DNA of 64,000 nucleotides from Sporosarcina jeotgali (GTDB lineage: Bacteria; Bacillota; Bacilli; Bacillales_A; Planococcaceae): positions 1,469,001-1,533,000 of the forward strand of contig NZ_CP116341.1 in NCBI RefSeq assembly GCF_033304595.1. Direction: 5' to 3'. A program made the position numbers and the translations under genes. The notes beneath the pieces were generated by a model. The model was not told the origin of the DNA. It did not search any database and saw only the letters and a program-made list of their open reading frames with translations. Shown in pieces: positions 43,087 to 50,958 of the stretch (the stretch's first letter is position 1; every line of letters starts with the position of its first letter).

Positions 43087-43244
43087 GTTCTCCACTTGAT
43101 GAAATGGTACGATTCATCAGATTAATTAAAGGATTTTTTCCATATGAGTTTAAAGAGCAGCTGAAAGATACGTTTTTAAAGGGAGTCAGTAAAAACTGCA
43201 TTGATTCCGCTTCACGTTTTATATTTCCAAACTGTCGAAGCTAA
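43087..43244 (+). other. Open frame interrupted by IS66 (unknown remnant)
   Basis: With IS66 and one target copy removed, the frame reads through the join as ...CDTCNTPELYCSPLDEMVRF and continues to a stop at 43244. Upstream it stays open to the DAACS terminator, but no start with a ribosome binding site is seen. I do not recognise the product. It may be a gene fragment or chance. The rest of 43245-43387 holds nothing I can name. Confidence 0.25.
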
Positions 43245-43387
43245 TGCTGCTGCCTTTATGAAGCGAAAACGATCTTAACAGGTCAATGTCTAAATCAGCA
43301 TGACAGTAGAAAACAGACAAAGGTCTTCTGCAACATCTGCCTTAAAAGACTTTAAGAAGAATCGGCACTGGTACAAATATGCCGCTG

Positions 43388-43954
43388 TTATTTCTGGTTC
43401 GCGCCTATAAAGTTAAGACTTGATTGAATCCAATCAAAAATGGCACATTCTCTTTTTAAGTCCTCTATATTTTTAGGTAACACAAGCCATTGGAGTTCAT
43501 TTGGAAGCGCATGGATGTGTTTTCTTAGAACTGTATTATGTATTGCCTCATCATCAATAAAGAACAATTCATAATCACCTGAGAGCTTTTGATAGACGCG
43601 TGTGGAATATTCCTTTCCATTAATAGTAAGATCATAATGTCCCCGGGCATATGGACGGCATCTAATATGATTCCCTTTTAATTTTGACAGGGAATATTCA
43701 AATGCCAGAAGATGTGCTTCACTGATGATAAATTCCTCTAAGTAATAGTTATTGTCTACATGCTTTTTCCAATTTACATCGTACATCATGCGAATCGATA
43801 AATCGTTTGAATTTCTTATGTTCACTTTATTTTCCTGGAGTGCGAAAGGCATTAAGCGCTCCTTAACCAGAAAGTCAATATTGCTATGATCCAAATCACA
43901 TCCGTAACTAAGAAGAAACATGTTCTCTAAATTACTCACTCCATACTGACGCAT
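43388..43954 (-). CDS. Hypothetical protein
   Basis: A protein of 188 residues (from ATG 43954) that I do not recognise. It is soluble and mixed helix/strand in composition, with YLEEFIISEAHLLAFEYSLS, then the strand-rich CRPYARGHYDLTINGKEYST, and tryptophan-rich LQWLVLPKNIEDL near the end. The frame opens as far as TTG 43990, but neither start has a good site. It overlaps the upstream gene by 23 bases (ATG start) and is probably translated through it. Its TAA stop lies in TAACAGCGGC, related to the repeated 3' signature of this region. Confidence 0.6.
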   Translation of the reverse strand: MRQYGVSNLENMFLLSYGCDLDHSNIDFLVKERLMPFALQENKVNIRNSNDLSIRMMYDVNWKKHVDNNYYLEEFIISEAHLLAFEYSLSKLKGNHIRCRPYARGHYDLTINGKEYSTRVYQKLSGDYELFFIDDEAIHNTVLRKHIHALPNELQWLVLPKNIEDLKRECAIFDWIQSSLNFIGANQK

Positions 43955-44480
43955 ATTTCTTTTTGTATTTTGGATCATCTTCTTTTTCAATCAAATCCAA
44001 GGCAAGCTGCTTAACTTGCTCATCCTTCAGTTCAATATAAAGCTTCCGGAGGCTTTCAATGATATCAAAGCGAATCAACGTATAGTTTTTTTCATCAGTT
44101 CCAGTTATGAATCTGTCGGTAAGCTGGTTTAAAACCAATTCTTTTTGCTCAGAACCTGCCAAGGCAATTTTCCAAATGGATTTCAGGCTATGTCGGGCAG
44201 TAACAAATTTATTGTCTTTTGTCACAGCCCAAACGGTTGGAAAATCCTTCAAAATTCTTTTTTCGGGATCACTTTTTGCCAAATTGCATAAGAATTGGAC
44301 AGCTCTTGATCGTTGATGGTTATCGCCTTCTGTTACGTCCTTCAGTAATTGATCCCAAACCTCATAAGCCCAGTGTACTTTCTCATTCGTACTATCAAGC
44401 AATTTCATAAATGATTCGTATTGTAAGTCCTTATCATCATCTTTAAGGTTTTCAAAAAGTGTTTTTATTGTACGATCCAT
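43932..44480 (-). CDS. Hypothetical HEAT/armadillo-like helical protein
   Basis: A 182-residue all-helical protein with repeated helix pairs (DLQYESFMKLLDST, RSRAVQFLCNLAKSDPEKR, ATARHSLKSIWKIALAGSE-like, LIRFDIIESLRKLYIELKDEQ), which resembles HEAT-type scaffolds used to bind other proteins. The function is unknown. ATG 44480 follows AAAAGGAGCC. It overlaps the next gene, with which it forms a pair. Confidence 0.7.
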   Translation of the reverse strand: MDRTIKTLFENLKDDDKDLQYESFMKLLDSTNEKVHWAYEVWDQLLKDVTEGDNHQRSRAVQFLCNLAKSDPEKRILKDFPTVWAVTKDNKFVTARHSLKSIWKIALAGSEQKELVLNQLTDRFITGTDEKNYTLIRFDIIESLRKLYIELKDEQVKQLALDLIEKEDDPKYKKKYASVWSE

Positions 44481-44644
44481 TAGACTGGCTCCTTTTGATC
44501 TTCAAAAATTGCTGCCATTCTTAAAATTTAACAGTCTGGTGTGATTTTAGCCCTGACATTATACTTATTAGGAATTAATCATATAACCAAGACTACTCTG
44601 CCCAAACTGAAAAAAGCAAACTCTGTAATTCTACGTCATGTAAT

Positions 44645-44655
44645 GCCCTGTTAGC
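44645..44655 (-). repeat. Copy of the regional 3' signature
   Basis: GCTAACAGGGC on the minus strand, ten bases after the stop of the GNAT gene ending at 44665. It is related to the copies at 46421, 50665 and 53251. Confidence 0.45.
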
Positions 44656-44664
44656 TTTAAATTT

Positions 44665-45138
44665 CTATAATCGTAAGGCCATCTTGCTGCTGAGTTTTTC
44701 CATTGCACAGCTTTCATAAAAAGTAATAGCTTTCTTGTTAAATTCCCACACAGTTAAATCTAATGAGGAGGCTCCTCTGTTTTGAGACCATTCTACGCAA
44801 GCTTCAAATAACGCACTGCCAATACCTTTCCTTTGATAACTATTTTTTACACCGAAATCATTCATATAGGCAAAAATTCTTCGTGTCATAGACTTAAATG
44901 ATGGTGATTCGTGTAGTTCCATTACCGCATACCCAACTACATCTGCGCCTATTTTTGCAACTAAAATATCGATATTCGGATCTTCCATTAATTCTTTAAA
45001 GTAACTTTCAGGCATCACGGGATCCACCTTAGAAAAGATATGTGGTAATGCATCTGAATGTTCATCATGTCCTTCTTTTACAATCAAATTAATGTCTTTA
45101 AAGTCATCAATATGGGCAATCCCTAGATTAATATCCAT
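44665..45138 (-). CDS. GNAT family N-acetyltransferase
   Basis: A 157-residue acetyltransferase. The acetyl-CoA motif is NDFGVKNSYQRKGIGSALFEAC (~95-116, with QRKGIG), followed by EWSQNRGASSLDLTVWEFNKKAITFYESCAMEKLSSKM, the usual motif B region. The N-terminus (MDINLGIAHIDDF) and DVVGYAVMEL also fit. The substrate is unknown. ATG 45138 has only a weak site upstream. It stands as a single gene. Confidence 0.9.
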   Translation of the reverse strand: MDINLGIAHIDDFKDINLIVKEGHDEHSDALPHIFSKVDPVMPESYFKELMEDPNIDILVAKIGADVVGYAVMELHESPSFKSMTRRIFAYMNDFGVKNSYQRKGIGSALFEACVEWSQNRGASSLDLTVWEFNKKAITFYESCAMEKLSSKMALRL

Positions 45139-45235
45139 TCGAATCCACTTTCGCTAGATCCAAAGTAAATATAAGACATTCCCCATAATCTGGCTCTAAT
45201 GTAGATCAGAACAAGTCCGGTTCTGGAATCTTTAC

Positions 45236-45496
45236 CTACTCTAAAATGTTATCTTTGCGAGACACAAAAGATATAAAGATCCTCGTAATAAGTACGAATA
45301 ACAGCATACCGGAACTAATTACAGCTATCCCCATTCCTGTCCAGGCACCAATAACAAATGAGCTCAGAAGGGTTATCCCAAAAGCAATTGAACAATTGAG
45401 TAATGACTTTTCGTTGCTTTTCTTTACACTTTTAGATATAAGGAAAACAAATAAATTCACTAAAAAACCTAATCCAATTGGTATTAGTATATCCAT
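45236..45496 (-). CDS. Small membrane protein, unknown
   Basis: An 86-residue protein with three predicted membrane segments (residues ~1-18, 30-50, 52-75) and a basic loop SKSVKKSNEK. I do not recognise a family. GGGGGG followed by ATTGA precedes ATG 45496, so translation is likely. Confidence 0.6.
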   Translation of the reverse strand: MDILIPIGLGFLVNLFVFLISKSVKKSNEKSLLNCSIAFGITLLSSFVIGAWTGMGIAVISSGMLLFVLITRIFISFVSRKDNILE

Positions 45497-45534
45497 TCAA
45501 TCCCCCCCATTTGATGAGGATTGGATTAATCTGC

Positions 45535-45762
45535 TTATTGTTTTGCAATTGGAGATTCTTGTTTTTTCCATTCAGCCGATCCCTCGCTTTGCTCAATGAG
45601 CTTCTGCCAGTAACTGCCCGTTTCTTTATCAAATATAATTATGTTTCGCTCCCCTACTGCAACAAACTCATATCTATGCTTTCTTCCCTTTGTTTTATCA
45701 AGTGAATGAGCTATTAAACCAGATCCTATGATTATACTTAACCCTATAAAAACAAAAGCCAT
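45535..45762 (-). CDS. Small membrane-anchored protein, unknown
   Basis: A 75-residue protein with one N-terminal membrane segment (MAFVFIGLSIIIGSGLIAHS) and a charged domain containing EFVAVGERNIIIFDKETGSY. The start is ATG 45762 after GGAGGGATAAC. It lies 38 bases upstream of the next small membrane gene on the same strand. No function can be given. Confidence 0.6.
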   Translation of the reverse strand: MAFVFIGLSIIIGSGLIAHSLDKTKGRKHRYEFVAVGERNIIIFDKETGSYWQKLIEQSEGSAEWKKQESPIAKQ

Positions 45763-45799
45763 GTTATCCCTCCTTCTCATTAAATTTGCCCGATTGAAG

Positions 45800-45830
45800 C
45801 ACGGAACTTTTCTTGAATTGCCCCCTTAAA
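45800..45830 (-). repeat. Copy of the regional 3' signature
   Basis: On the minus strand TTTAAGGGGGCAATTCAAG continues with AAAAGTTCCGTG, aligning with the sequence around the intron insertion sites (GGGyGC, rATT, AAG, CGTrC at matching spacing). It lies between the GNAT gene ending at 45886 and the next gene. Confidence 0.45.
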
Positions 45831-45885
45831 TTGAACATAGCACAAACATATTTACTGTTATAGTTGGACTGCGTTTGTCCCCATT

Positions 45886-46356
45886 TCAGGTTATAAATTC
45901 CATTGGTTCGTTACAATTTTTATAATATCCGTTTCTTGTATAAAAATCAATACTTGTGTCACTTGTCCACACTATAATAAATTCGTATTTTTTCTCTTTT
46001 GACCATTCATTCACCTTGGCAATCAATTGGCCACCGATTCCCTTACCACGTATTTCAGGTATAGTATAGACGTTCGTCATATAAGCAAATGGATAAGTGA
46101 TTCTACCCGGCCTTGGTACCTTTTGTATCAATTCGACATATATGTGAGAAACAATCTTCCCTTTATCTTCTGCCACCCAAATAAACCAATCGTTACCTTG
46201 AATCGCTTTCAATAAAAATTGCTTGCATTCGTTTTTAAATTCCTCATAATCTTCTTCATTTATGTGACCATCATAGTCCTCATCTTCTAAAGTAAAGTCC
46301 CATCTCATTTTAATAAGTTGATCGACATCTTCTGGCATTGCAAGTCTAATTCTCAT
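45886..46356 (-). CDS. GNAT family N-acetyltransferase
   Basis: A 156-residue acetyltransferase. MRIRLAMPEDVDQLIKMRWDF is a typical N-terminus, and the acetyl-CoA motif is YTIPEIRGKGIGGQLIAKVNEWS (~103-125) with RGKGIG. The end (IDFYTRNGYYKNCNEPMEF) fits the fold. ATG 46356 follows TGGAGGTG. The substrate is unknown. It is a single-gene unit among other accessory genes. Confidence 0.92.
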   Translation of the reverse strand: MRIRLAMPEDVDQLIKMRWDFTLEDEDYDGHINEEDYEEFKNECKQFLLKAIQGNDWFIWVAEDKGKIVSHIYVELIQKVPRPGRITYPFAYMTNVYTIPEIRGKGIGGQLIAKVNEWSKEKKYEFIIVWTSDTSIDFYTRNGYYKNCNEPMEFIT

Positions 46357-46420
46357 TCAAACACCTCCACTATTATCCAGTTAAATGGTCCTTTTGATGT
46401 ACTTTCCTAATCACCCAAAC

Positions 46421-46432
46421 GCCCCCGTTAGC
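46421..46432 (-). repeat. Copy of the regional 3' signature over a stop codon
   Basis: GCTAACGGGGGC on the minus strand; its TAA is the stop codon of the VanZ-like gene. Confidence 0.5.
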
Positions 46433-47084
46433 TATACAAGCGACATTTAGAAGATCGTTTTTTTATAAAACTCAAAATTGGCAAAGCAAAGAAATAGCCT
46501 ACAAAGAAACCAATGTTATATAAAACAACATCAGATAAATCGAATGCTCCAACCTTGAATTGTGCTTGTGATAATTCAAATAAAAATGCCACGATTTCAA
46601 AAACAATTAACCTTGTTGCAAAGGTTTTCAGCACATTTGTTTGAGCCAACAAAAAATACATTGGCATAAAGATAATAATATTAATAAGCATAACAATTAA
46701 CGATCCTGTATCCCCTTTTATATCAGATAAAAATCCAACTGGGTTCCAGGAGTATACTCCAGTATCACCAAATTTTTTTTGGTCTGGTCTTAATAAACCT
46801 AATACCAAAACGATTATGTACATTCCCAACAGTAAATATCGATCAAGACTTGTATCACGGTTAAATAAAATTTTCAGTAAAGTATATATTGATAAAAAAA
46901 TGATGAGAACCGCTAATATATTTTTTTCGATATTCTCCATGTTGGCAAAAAATCTTGGCAAAATATCCATGAAAAAACCTAAATATAGCCAAATTCCAAT
47001 ACCAGTACTTATCACAAATAAAAGAATGTTGAATGTCCATTTCGATTTTAAAAATGACTCTATTTTACTTTTCTCATTAATCAT
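46428..47084 (-). CDS. VanZ family membrane protein
   Basis: A 218-residue protein with about five to six membrane segments. The VanZ-like part shows SWNPVGFLSDIKGD, FMPMYFLLAQTNVLKTFATR, FEIVAFLFELSQ and FDLSDVVLYNIGFFVGYFFA, the conserved D-x-x-D-x-x-x-N layout. VanZ gives low-level teicoplanin resistance in enterococci; most relatives have no known role. The start is ATG 47084 after GGGGTG; the frame extends to 47135 without a site. The stop lies inside the regional GCTAACGGGGGC signature. Confidence 0.88.
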   Translation of the reverse strand: MINEKSKIESFLKSKWTFNILLFVISTGIGIWLYLGFFMDILPRFFANMENIEKNILAVLIIFLSIYTLLKILFNRDTSLDRYLLLGMYIIVLVLGLLRPDQKKFGDTGVYSWNPVGFLSDIKGDTGSLIVMLINIIIFMPMYFLLAQTNVLKTFATRLIVFEIVAFLFELSQAQFKVGAFDLSDVVLYNIGFFVGYFFALPILSFIKKRSSKCRLYS

Positions 47085-47138
47085 AAACACCCCATCATTA
47101 TAACGATATTCAACTACCTGGCCCTTTAACGGCATAAT

Positions 47139-47164
47139 CCTTATTTCAGAATCGCACGCGATAG
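47139..47164 (-). repeat. Copy of the regional 3' signature (empty-site relative of the introns)
   Basis: CTATCGCGTGCGATTCTGAA on the minus strand, then ATAAGG. It begins right after the stop of the small membrane gene ending at 47166. It matches the joined exons of intron copy A (ATCGGGTGC/GATTG). Confidence 0.5.
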
Positions 47165-47165
47165 T

Positions 47166-47456
47166 TCAAAGATTAAAAGTAATATCCTTAAAGAATATTA
47201 GTAAAAATATAACCCAAATAACCATCAAAATATTAAATAAGTATTTTTTGTACCGTGGGCTATCCTCGTCAAAGGCTCTAAACCATTCACCTAGATAAAT
47301 AATTACAAAAATAAGAAGTACATAGATTACTAACTTGGTCACACTTAATGCTTGTTCATGCAAGTAAAAATATTTGGTAAAGTACAACACAGCTAATATA
47401 AAGAAAACTAAAAAAAATGTACTTAAATAAATGAGACGTTTTTTTCGAGTTATCAC
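47166..47456 (-). CDS. Small membrane protein, unknown
   Basis: A 96-residue protein with three membrane segments (~10-28, 38-60, 75-93), joined by basic loops (RKKRLIY, RYKKYLFN). I recognise no family. The start is GTG 47456, six bases after GGGAGGA. It lies between the VanZ-like gene and intron copy A. Confidence 0.6.
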   Translation of the reverse strand: MITRKKRLIYLSTFFLVFFILAVLYFTKYFYLHEQALSVTKLVIYVLLIFVIIYLGEWFRAFDEDSPRYKKYLFNILMVIWVIFLLIFFKDITFNL

Positions 47457-47569
47457 TATGCTTCCTCCCAATTAATCTGACCCGTTTGCGGAATGGGTAC
47501 GATTCTTTGTAAAGCAATCGTTTGCGATAGGTAAGCCTTTGAAATCATCTCCAGCTTTTCCCCCGCTCC

Positions 47570-47603
47570 ACACAAAGCGTGCAAGTTTCCTTGCACTTTG
47601 CGT
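47570..47603 (-). ncRNA. Group II intron domain V, copy A
   Basis: Exactly 34 bases fold as required: ACGCAAAG pairs with CTTTGTGT, TGCAAG with CTTGCA, GAAA is the loop and CG the two-base bulge. The catalytic triad is CGC rather than AGC. Confidence 0.9.
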
Positions 47604-47658
47604 TCCATCTATCGATGGATACTTGATTATAAGTTCTTCGTTCCATTTTGACGTGAGA

Positions 47659-49455
47659 TTATACTACCGTTTCAAGCCCACATTCCATTCGGTATTGGTT
47701 TAGTTTCTTAATCATTGAAGAAGTAAAACCAAATTTCCTTATTTCAGATGTGATGATTTCTGTATCTATACGATGAACTAACCGGTGGATATCTTTATGA
47801 AGAATACGGAGATTTCGAAACTCATCCGTTCCTCCAAGATGTTTGGGTCTATAATGATGGCAATGAACTTCACTAGCAGTTAAATTCCAACCTGTAAGTT
47901 CACATTTCCCCATCTTCATACTGAAGCGACTAATGCGATTATCCATGTATTCAACCGTTCGGTTGGGAAGAACAGCCTTCATTATATTACTAATTTCCAA
48001 ACGAACATCCGGCTTTAATTTATCGTAAATTTTCTTTCTGCCTTCCTCCGTGAAGAGTGATAATGTCGGACTAAAATTCATCGTATTTACTGTCCGTACA
48101 TCTCCAACGGGAAAAAGATGAACCCCCGCAATCTCAAATGTTTTAGACCTTGTGCTAAAGTACTTCTTATAAGTAGTACTCGGTCTGATTGGGCGTCCGT
48201 ATTTCCCTACAGGACGAAGGCGGTTATACAGAAAGGCTTGTAAATCGTAAGCAAGACGTGAGAATTCTAGATTGACATGTGTAGCTCCCTTAAAATAATT
48301 GTGAATCCCTAAAACAAAACTATTAAAGCGTAAAGCATTTTGAGTGGTTGGGGAGGCTTTTATCCGTAAGATATGGACTTTTGCTTGTTCTTTGAGTTTC
48401 TCCCGCTTTTTCTTTTTAACGCCCGTATGGGCAACCCTTTTATTTCTTTTCTTATTCGCTTTTATTGTAAAACCTAAGAATTCAGACTTTCTTTTCCGCA
48501 AGTTCACAATTTGTGACTTTTCAGGTGAAATATCTAGTTTTAAACGCTCTTTGAGATACAACTTTACTGCGTGATACCACTTATGAGCTGTTTTCCCATC
48601 TCGGCAAAGAATTTTAAAATCATCTGCGTAACGGACAAGATATCCTTCTTTTAAAGCGGTACGCTTCTTAGCGACCACTTTACCTTCTCTTGTTTTATAG
48701 TTTTTCGAAAGAGGGAAGAATTCCCACTGACCCGCAACCCACTGGTCAAGGTCATTGAGCACCACGTTCGATAATAAAGTCGATAAAATTCCACCTTGAG
48801 GAACACCTTTAGATGGGACGCCCTCTTTATCAATCTCGGCTTTCAGCATTTTGGATATACAAGCCAATATTTTTCTATCCTGAATGCCTAAGTTCCATAA
48901 TTGTTTGATTAGAAGTTTATGATTCACATTATCGAAAAACCCTTTAATGTCAACATCCACAATATAATGCAAATTAGCAGTATTGACTAAATGTTGTACT
49001 CTAGCCATGGCATGATGAGTAGACCTTAATGGTCTAAATCCATAGCTGTGTTTGTAGAAATGGGCTTCAGCTATTGGCTCTAGAACCTGTTTAAAACACT
49101 GTTGAATGACGCGGTCAAGAATACATGGAATTCCAAGAGGTCGGTATTGACCGTTCTCCTTTTCAATCCATACTCTTCGGACTTTCTTAGGTCGGTAGTT
49201 TTCTAGTTTTGTTTGAATGGTTTTCACCAATTCATTTTCCGAAAGCTCTTTAATATCTTTGATGGTTTTCCCATCAGTACCAGGGGTCTTTGACCCTTTA
49301 TTAGATTTAATCGTTCGAAAAGCTAAGAGAATGTTCTCTCTTGAAGTCACCGTCTCGTAAAGACGACTGAACGTATCCTGTTGACTAGCTCTTTCGTATA
49401 AATCCGTGAAGATTCCCGTCATATTGTAGTAATCCCAATATCTCAAAGTTGACAC
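47659..49455 (-). CDS. ltrA: Group II intron reverse transcriptase/maturase, copy A
   Basis: The intron-encoded protein, 598 residues, which splices and copies the intron. In order: reverse transcriptase domain (FRTIKSNKGSKTPGTDG, RPLGIPCILDRVIQQ, HSYGFRPLRS, GVPQGGILSTLLSNVVL and the catalytic LVRYADDF), maturase X domain (~350-450), and a C-terminal HNH endonuclease (CELTGWNLTASEVHCHHYRP, GGTDEFRNLRILHKDIHRLVH). All parts look intact. The start is GTG 49455, eight bases after GGAGGG. The frame opens 33 bases earlier without a site. The protein is identical to that of copy B. Confidence 0.95.
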   Translation of the reverse strand: MSTLRYWDYYNMTGIFTDLYERASQQDTFSRLYETVTSRENILLAFRTIKSNKGSKTPGTDGKTIKDIKELSENELVKTIQTKLENYRPKKVRRVWIEKENGQYRPLGIPCILDRVIQQCFKQVLEPIAEAHFYKHSYGFRPLRSTHHAMARVQHLVNTANLHYIVDVDIKGFFDNVNHKLLIKQLWNLGIQDRKILACISKMLKAEIDKEGVPSKGVPQGGILSTLLSNVVLNDLDQWVAGQWEFFPLSKNYKTREGKVVAKKRTALKEGYLVRYADDFKILCRDGKTAHKWYHAVKLYLKERLKLDISPEKSQIVNLRKRKSEFLGFTIKANKKRNKRVAHTGVKKKKREKLKEQAKVHILRIKASPTTQNALRFNSFVLGIHNYFKGATHVNLEFSRLAYDLQAFLYNRLRPVGKYGRPIRPSTTYKKYFSTRSKTFEIAGVHLFPVGDVRTVNTMNFSPTLSLFTEEGRKKIYDKLKPDVRLEISNIMKAVLPNRTVEYMDNRISRFSMKMGKCELTGWNLTASEVHCHHYRPKHLGGTDEFRNLRILHKDIHRLVHRIDTEIITSEIRKFGFTSSMIKKLNQYRMECGLETVV

Positions 49456-50202
49456 TGTGGCATCCCTCCAAATGAGTGATGTTCCCACATTCTTACCCGA
49501 TCGGTGTCATTCACGTGAAGAAAATAATCGTTCTCATGGATAGACTTGGGGCTGTTCCTCCATTTCCATTACAGAAGATTCATCAGTCGTGCCCCTACCC
49601 TCACAAGGATAAATGCATTTCGGCTTGCGCCTTATAGCAACCGTTTTAGATGACAGTCCTTATTTCAACGTTCCTTGGCTTTCCAAGTCCCTTACAACAT
49701 AGCTTTCCGTTCTAGACGTAGGTGTTTCCTGTAAGCCTGTGAGCTGGATACCGCCTTTGTTCGGTATAGCGTATTTCAGAGGGCGCACTTTTACTCCACA
49801 CCACTCACCCCATCGTTGGATGGGCCATAGCTTTCACTATGTTCAATCTGTAGACCCGTACCTTCAGAAATTTGTCAGTTCCTTTAGACTGGAACATTCT
49901 CACCCTATCTAGTTTTTCAGCCACCCGGCATATCCGTTGGCATACCTTTTCTAACGAATGGCTCTAGCCTTCATTCTGCCGACTCTACCTGAGCTTCGAA
50001 CCCCATGAACTGTCACTCATGACGCACGCAGGAGTATCGGTGAGATAGTTTCGGAATACATGGTTTCCTCATTCCTATCTTCTGTTGTAAAGTTGAAATT
50101 TGTATTATAAATTCCCTGTGTTTTCATGCCGAAGGCATTTATCACAGAACTTGTCGCGCGCACCCGATAATGGAATAATATAGATTGGTGATGTGTCTTA
50201 TT

Positions 50203-50613
50203 TCATATCCTCTTTACAAAGAAATGTTCAGAAAAACCATCATCTTTATTTTCGTAAAATCCAACTTCCTCATATCCCAGTGAACGATAAAAATCTCTAC
50301 CCTGCCAGTTAAATGTATCTAACCTTATCATATTTGCTCCTAATAATTTTGCCCGTTTTTCTATCTCTGTCATTAGTTTTGTGCCAACTTTATTGTTTCT
50401 GTAATCCTCATCAACAAATACAGTGGAGACATACAAAACCTTATATGCTGTCATATCTGCATCTGCACCAGCAATTAATTTTTCTTCATCCACTACCCCG
50501 ATTTTTATATTACCTTGAATTTCATAAGTAATATGATTTTTATCATATTGTTCAAGTCTACTTTCTATGTCTTCCACCTGTGAATCGTTAAGTTCAATAA
50601 CTTTGTATTTCAT
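50203..50613 (-). CDS. GNAT family N-acetyltransferase
   Basis: A 136-residue acetyltransferase with VSTVFVDEDYRNNKVGTKLMTEIEKRAKLLG as acetyl-CoA region (the loop is RNNKVG) and NWQGRDFYRSLGYEEVGFYEN at the end. The start is ATG 50613, nine bases after AGGAGAG. The substrate is unknown. Intron copy A lies just behind it. Confidence 0.88.
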   Translation of the reverse strand: MKYKVIELNDSQVEDIESRLEQYDKNHITYEIQGNIKIGVVDEEKLIAGADADMTAYKVLYVSTVFVDEDYRNNKVGTKLMTEIEKRAKLLGANMIRLDTFNWQGRDFYRSLGYEEVGFYENKDDGFSEHFFVKRI

Positions 50614-50664
50614 AAATTCACACTCTCCTAAAGGAATATCCATTTAATTTTTTATTCTATAACT

Positions 50665-50690
50665 CTTCTCATCAATCGCACCCTGTTAAT
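50665..50690 (-). repeat. Copy of the regional 3' signature over a stop codon
   Basis: ATTAACAGGGTGCGATTGAT on the minus strand, then GAGAAG. The TAA is the stop of the small gene ending at 50686. The GGGTGC/GATTG part is what the spliced exons of intron A would read. Confidence 0.5.
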
Positions 50691-50865
50691 GGAAAAGTGA
50701 AAGGCTCTGAAAAAGTGAAACTGTAATAATTAATGCTGATAAAGTACCGAAAGAAGTTAAAGTAATGATTTTTCGGTTATTCTGCTCCTTTGAAGGCTTA
50801 ATCAGTTCGTAAATTGCCGCGATCCATATAAATACAGATGCAATTGCAATGATCCCCATAGTCAT
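50686..50865 (-). CDS. Small membrane protein, unknown
   Basis: A 59-residue protein with two membrane segments (MTMGIIAIASVFIWIAAIYE and LTSFGTLSALIITVSLFQ) and a short charged loop. The start is ATG 50865 after GGGGTG. No family is recognised. The stop lies in a copy of the regional signature. Confidence 0.55.
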   Translation of the reverse strand: MTMGIIAIASVFIWIAAIYELIKPSKEQNNRKIITLTSFGTLSALIITVSLFQSLSLFH

Positions 50866-50958
50866 ATAACATACACCCCTTTCTTTTTTTATCCTGTCAG
50901 TAAAACATTTGTACCGCAAAATGGCTCATTTGGTGCGAAACAAAACTTAATGAATAGG

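Larger units (their letters stand above)
47520..50159 (-). mobile_element. Group II intron, copy A
   Basis: A 2640-base element identical in encoded protein, domain V and both ends to copy B. Ends were set by comparing the two copies: the sequence begins GCGCGACAAG at 50159 and ends CCTATCGCAAAC at 47520. The last two bases AC fit the group II rule; the first five (GCGCG) differ from the GUGYG consensus in one base. Bases 49456-50159 hold domains I-IV and no gene. It is inserted 43 bases behind a GNAT gene, in a copy of the regional 3' signature. Confidence 0.9.

Noticed and set aside
48344..48833. Small frames on both strands inside the intron maturase gene, repeated in copy B
   Set aside because: They repeat only because the introns are identical; they lie within the maturase frame and have no start signals.
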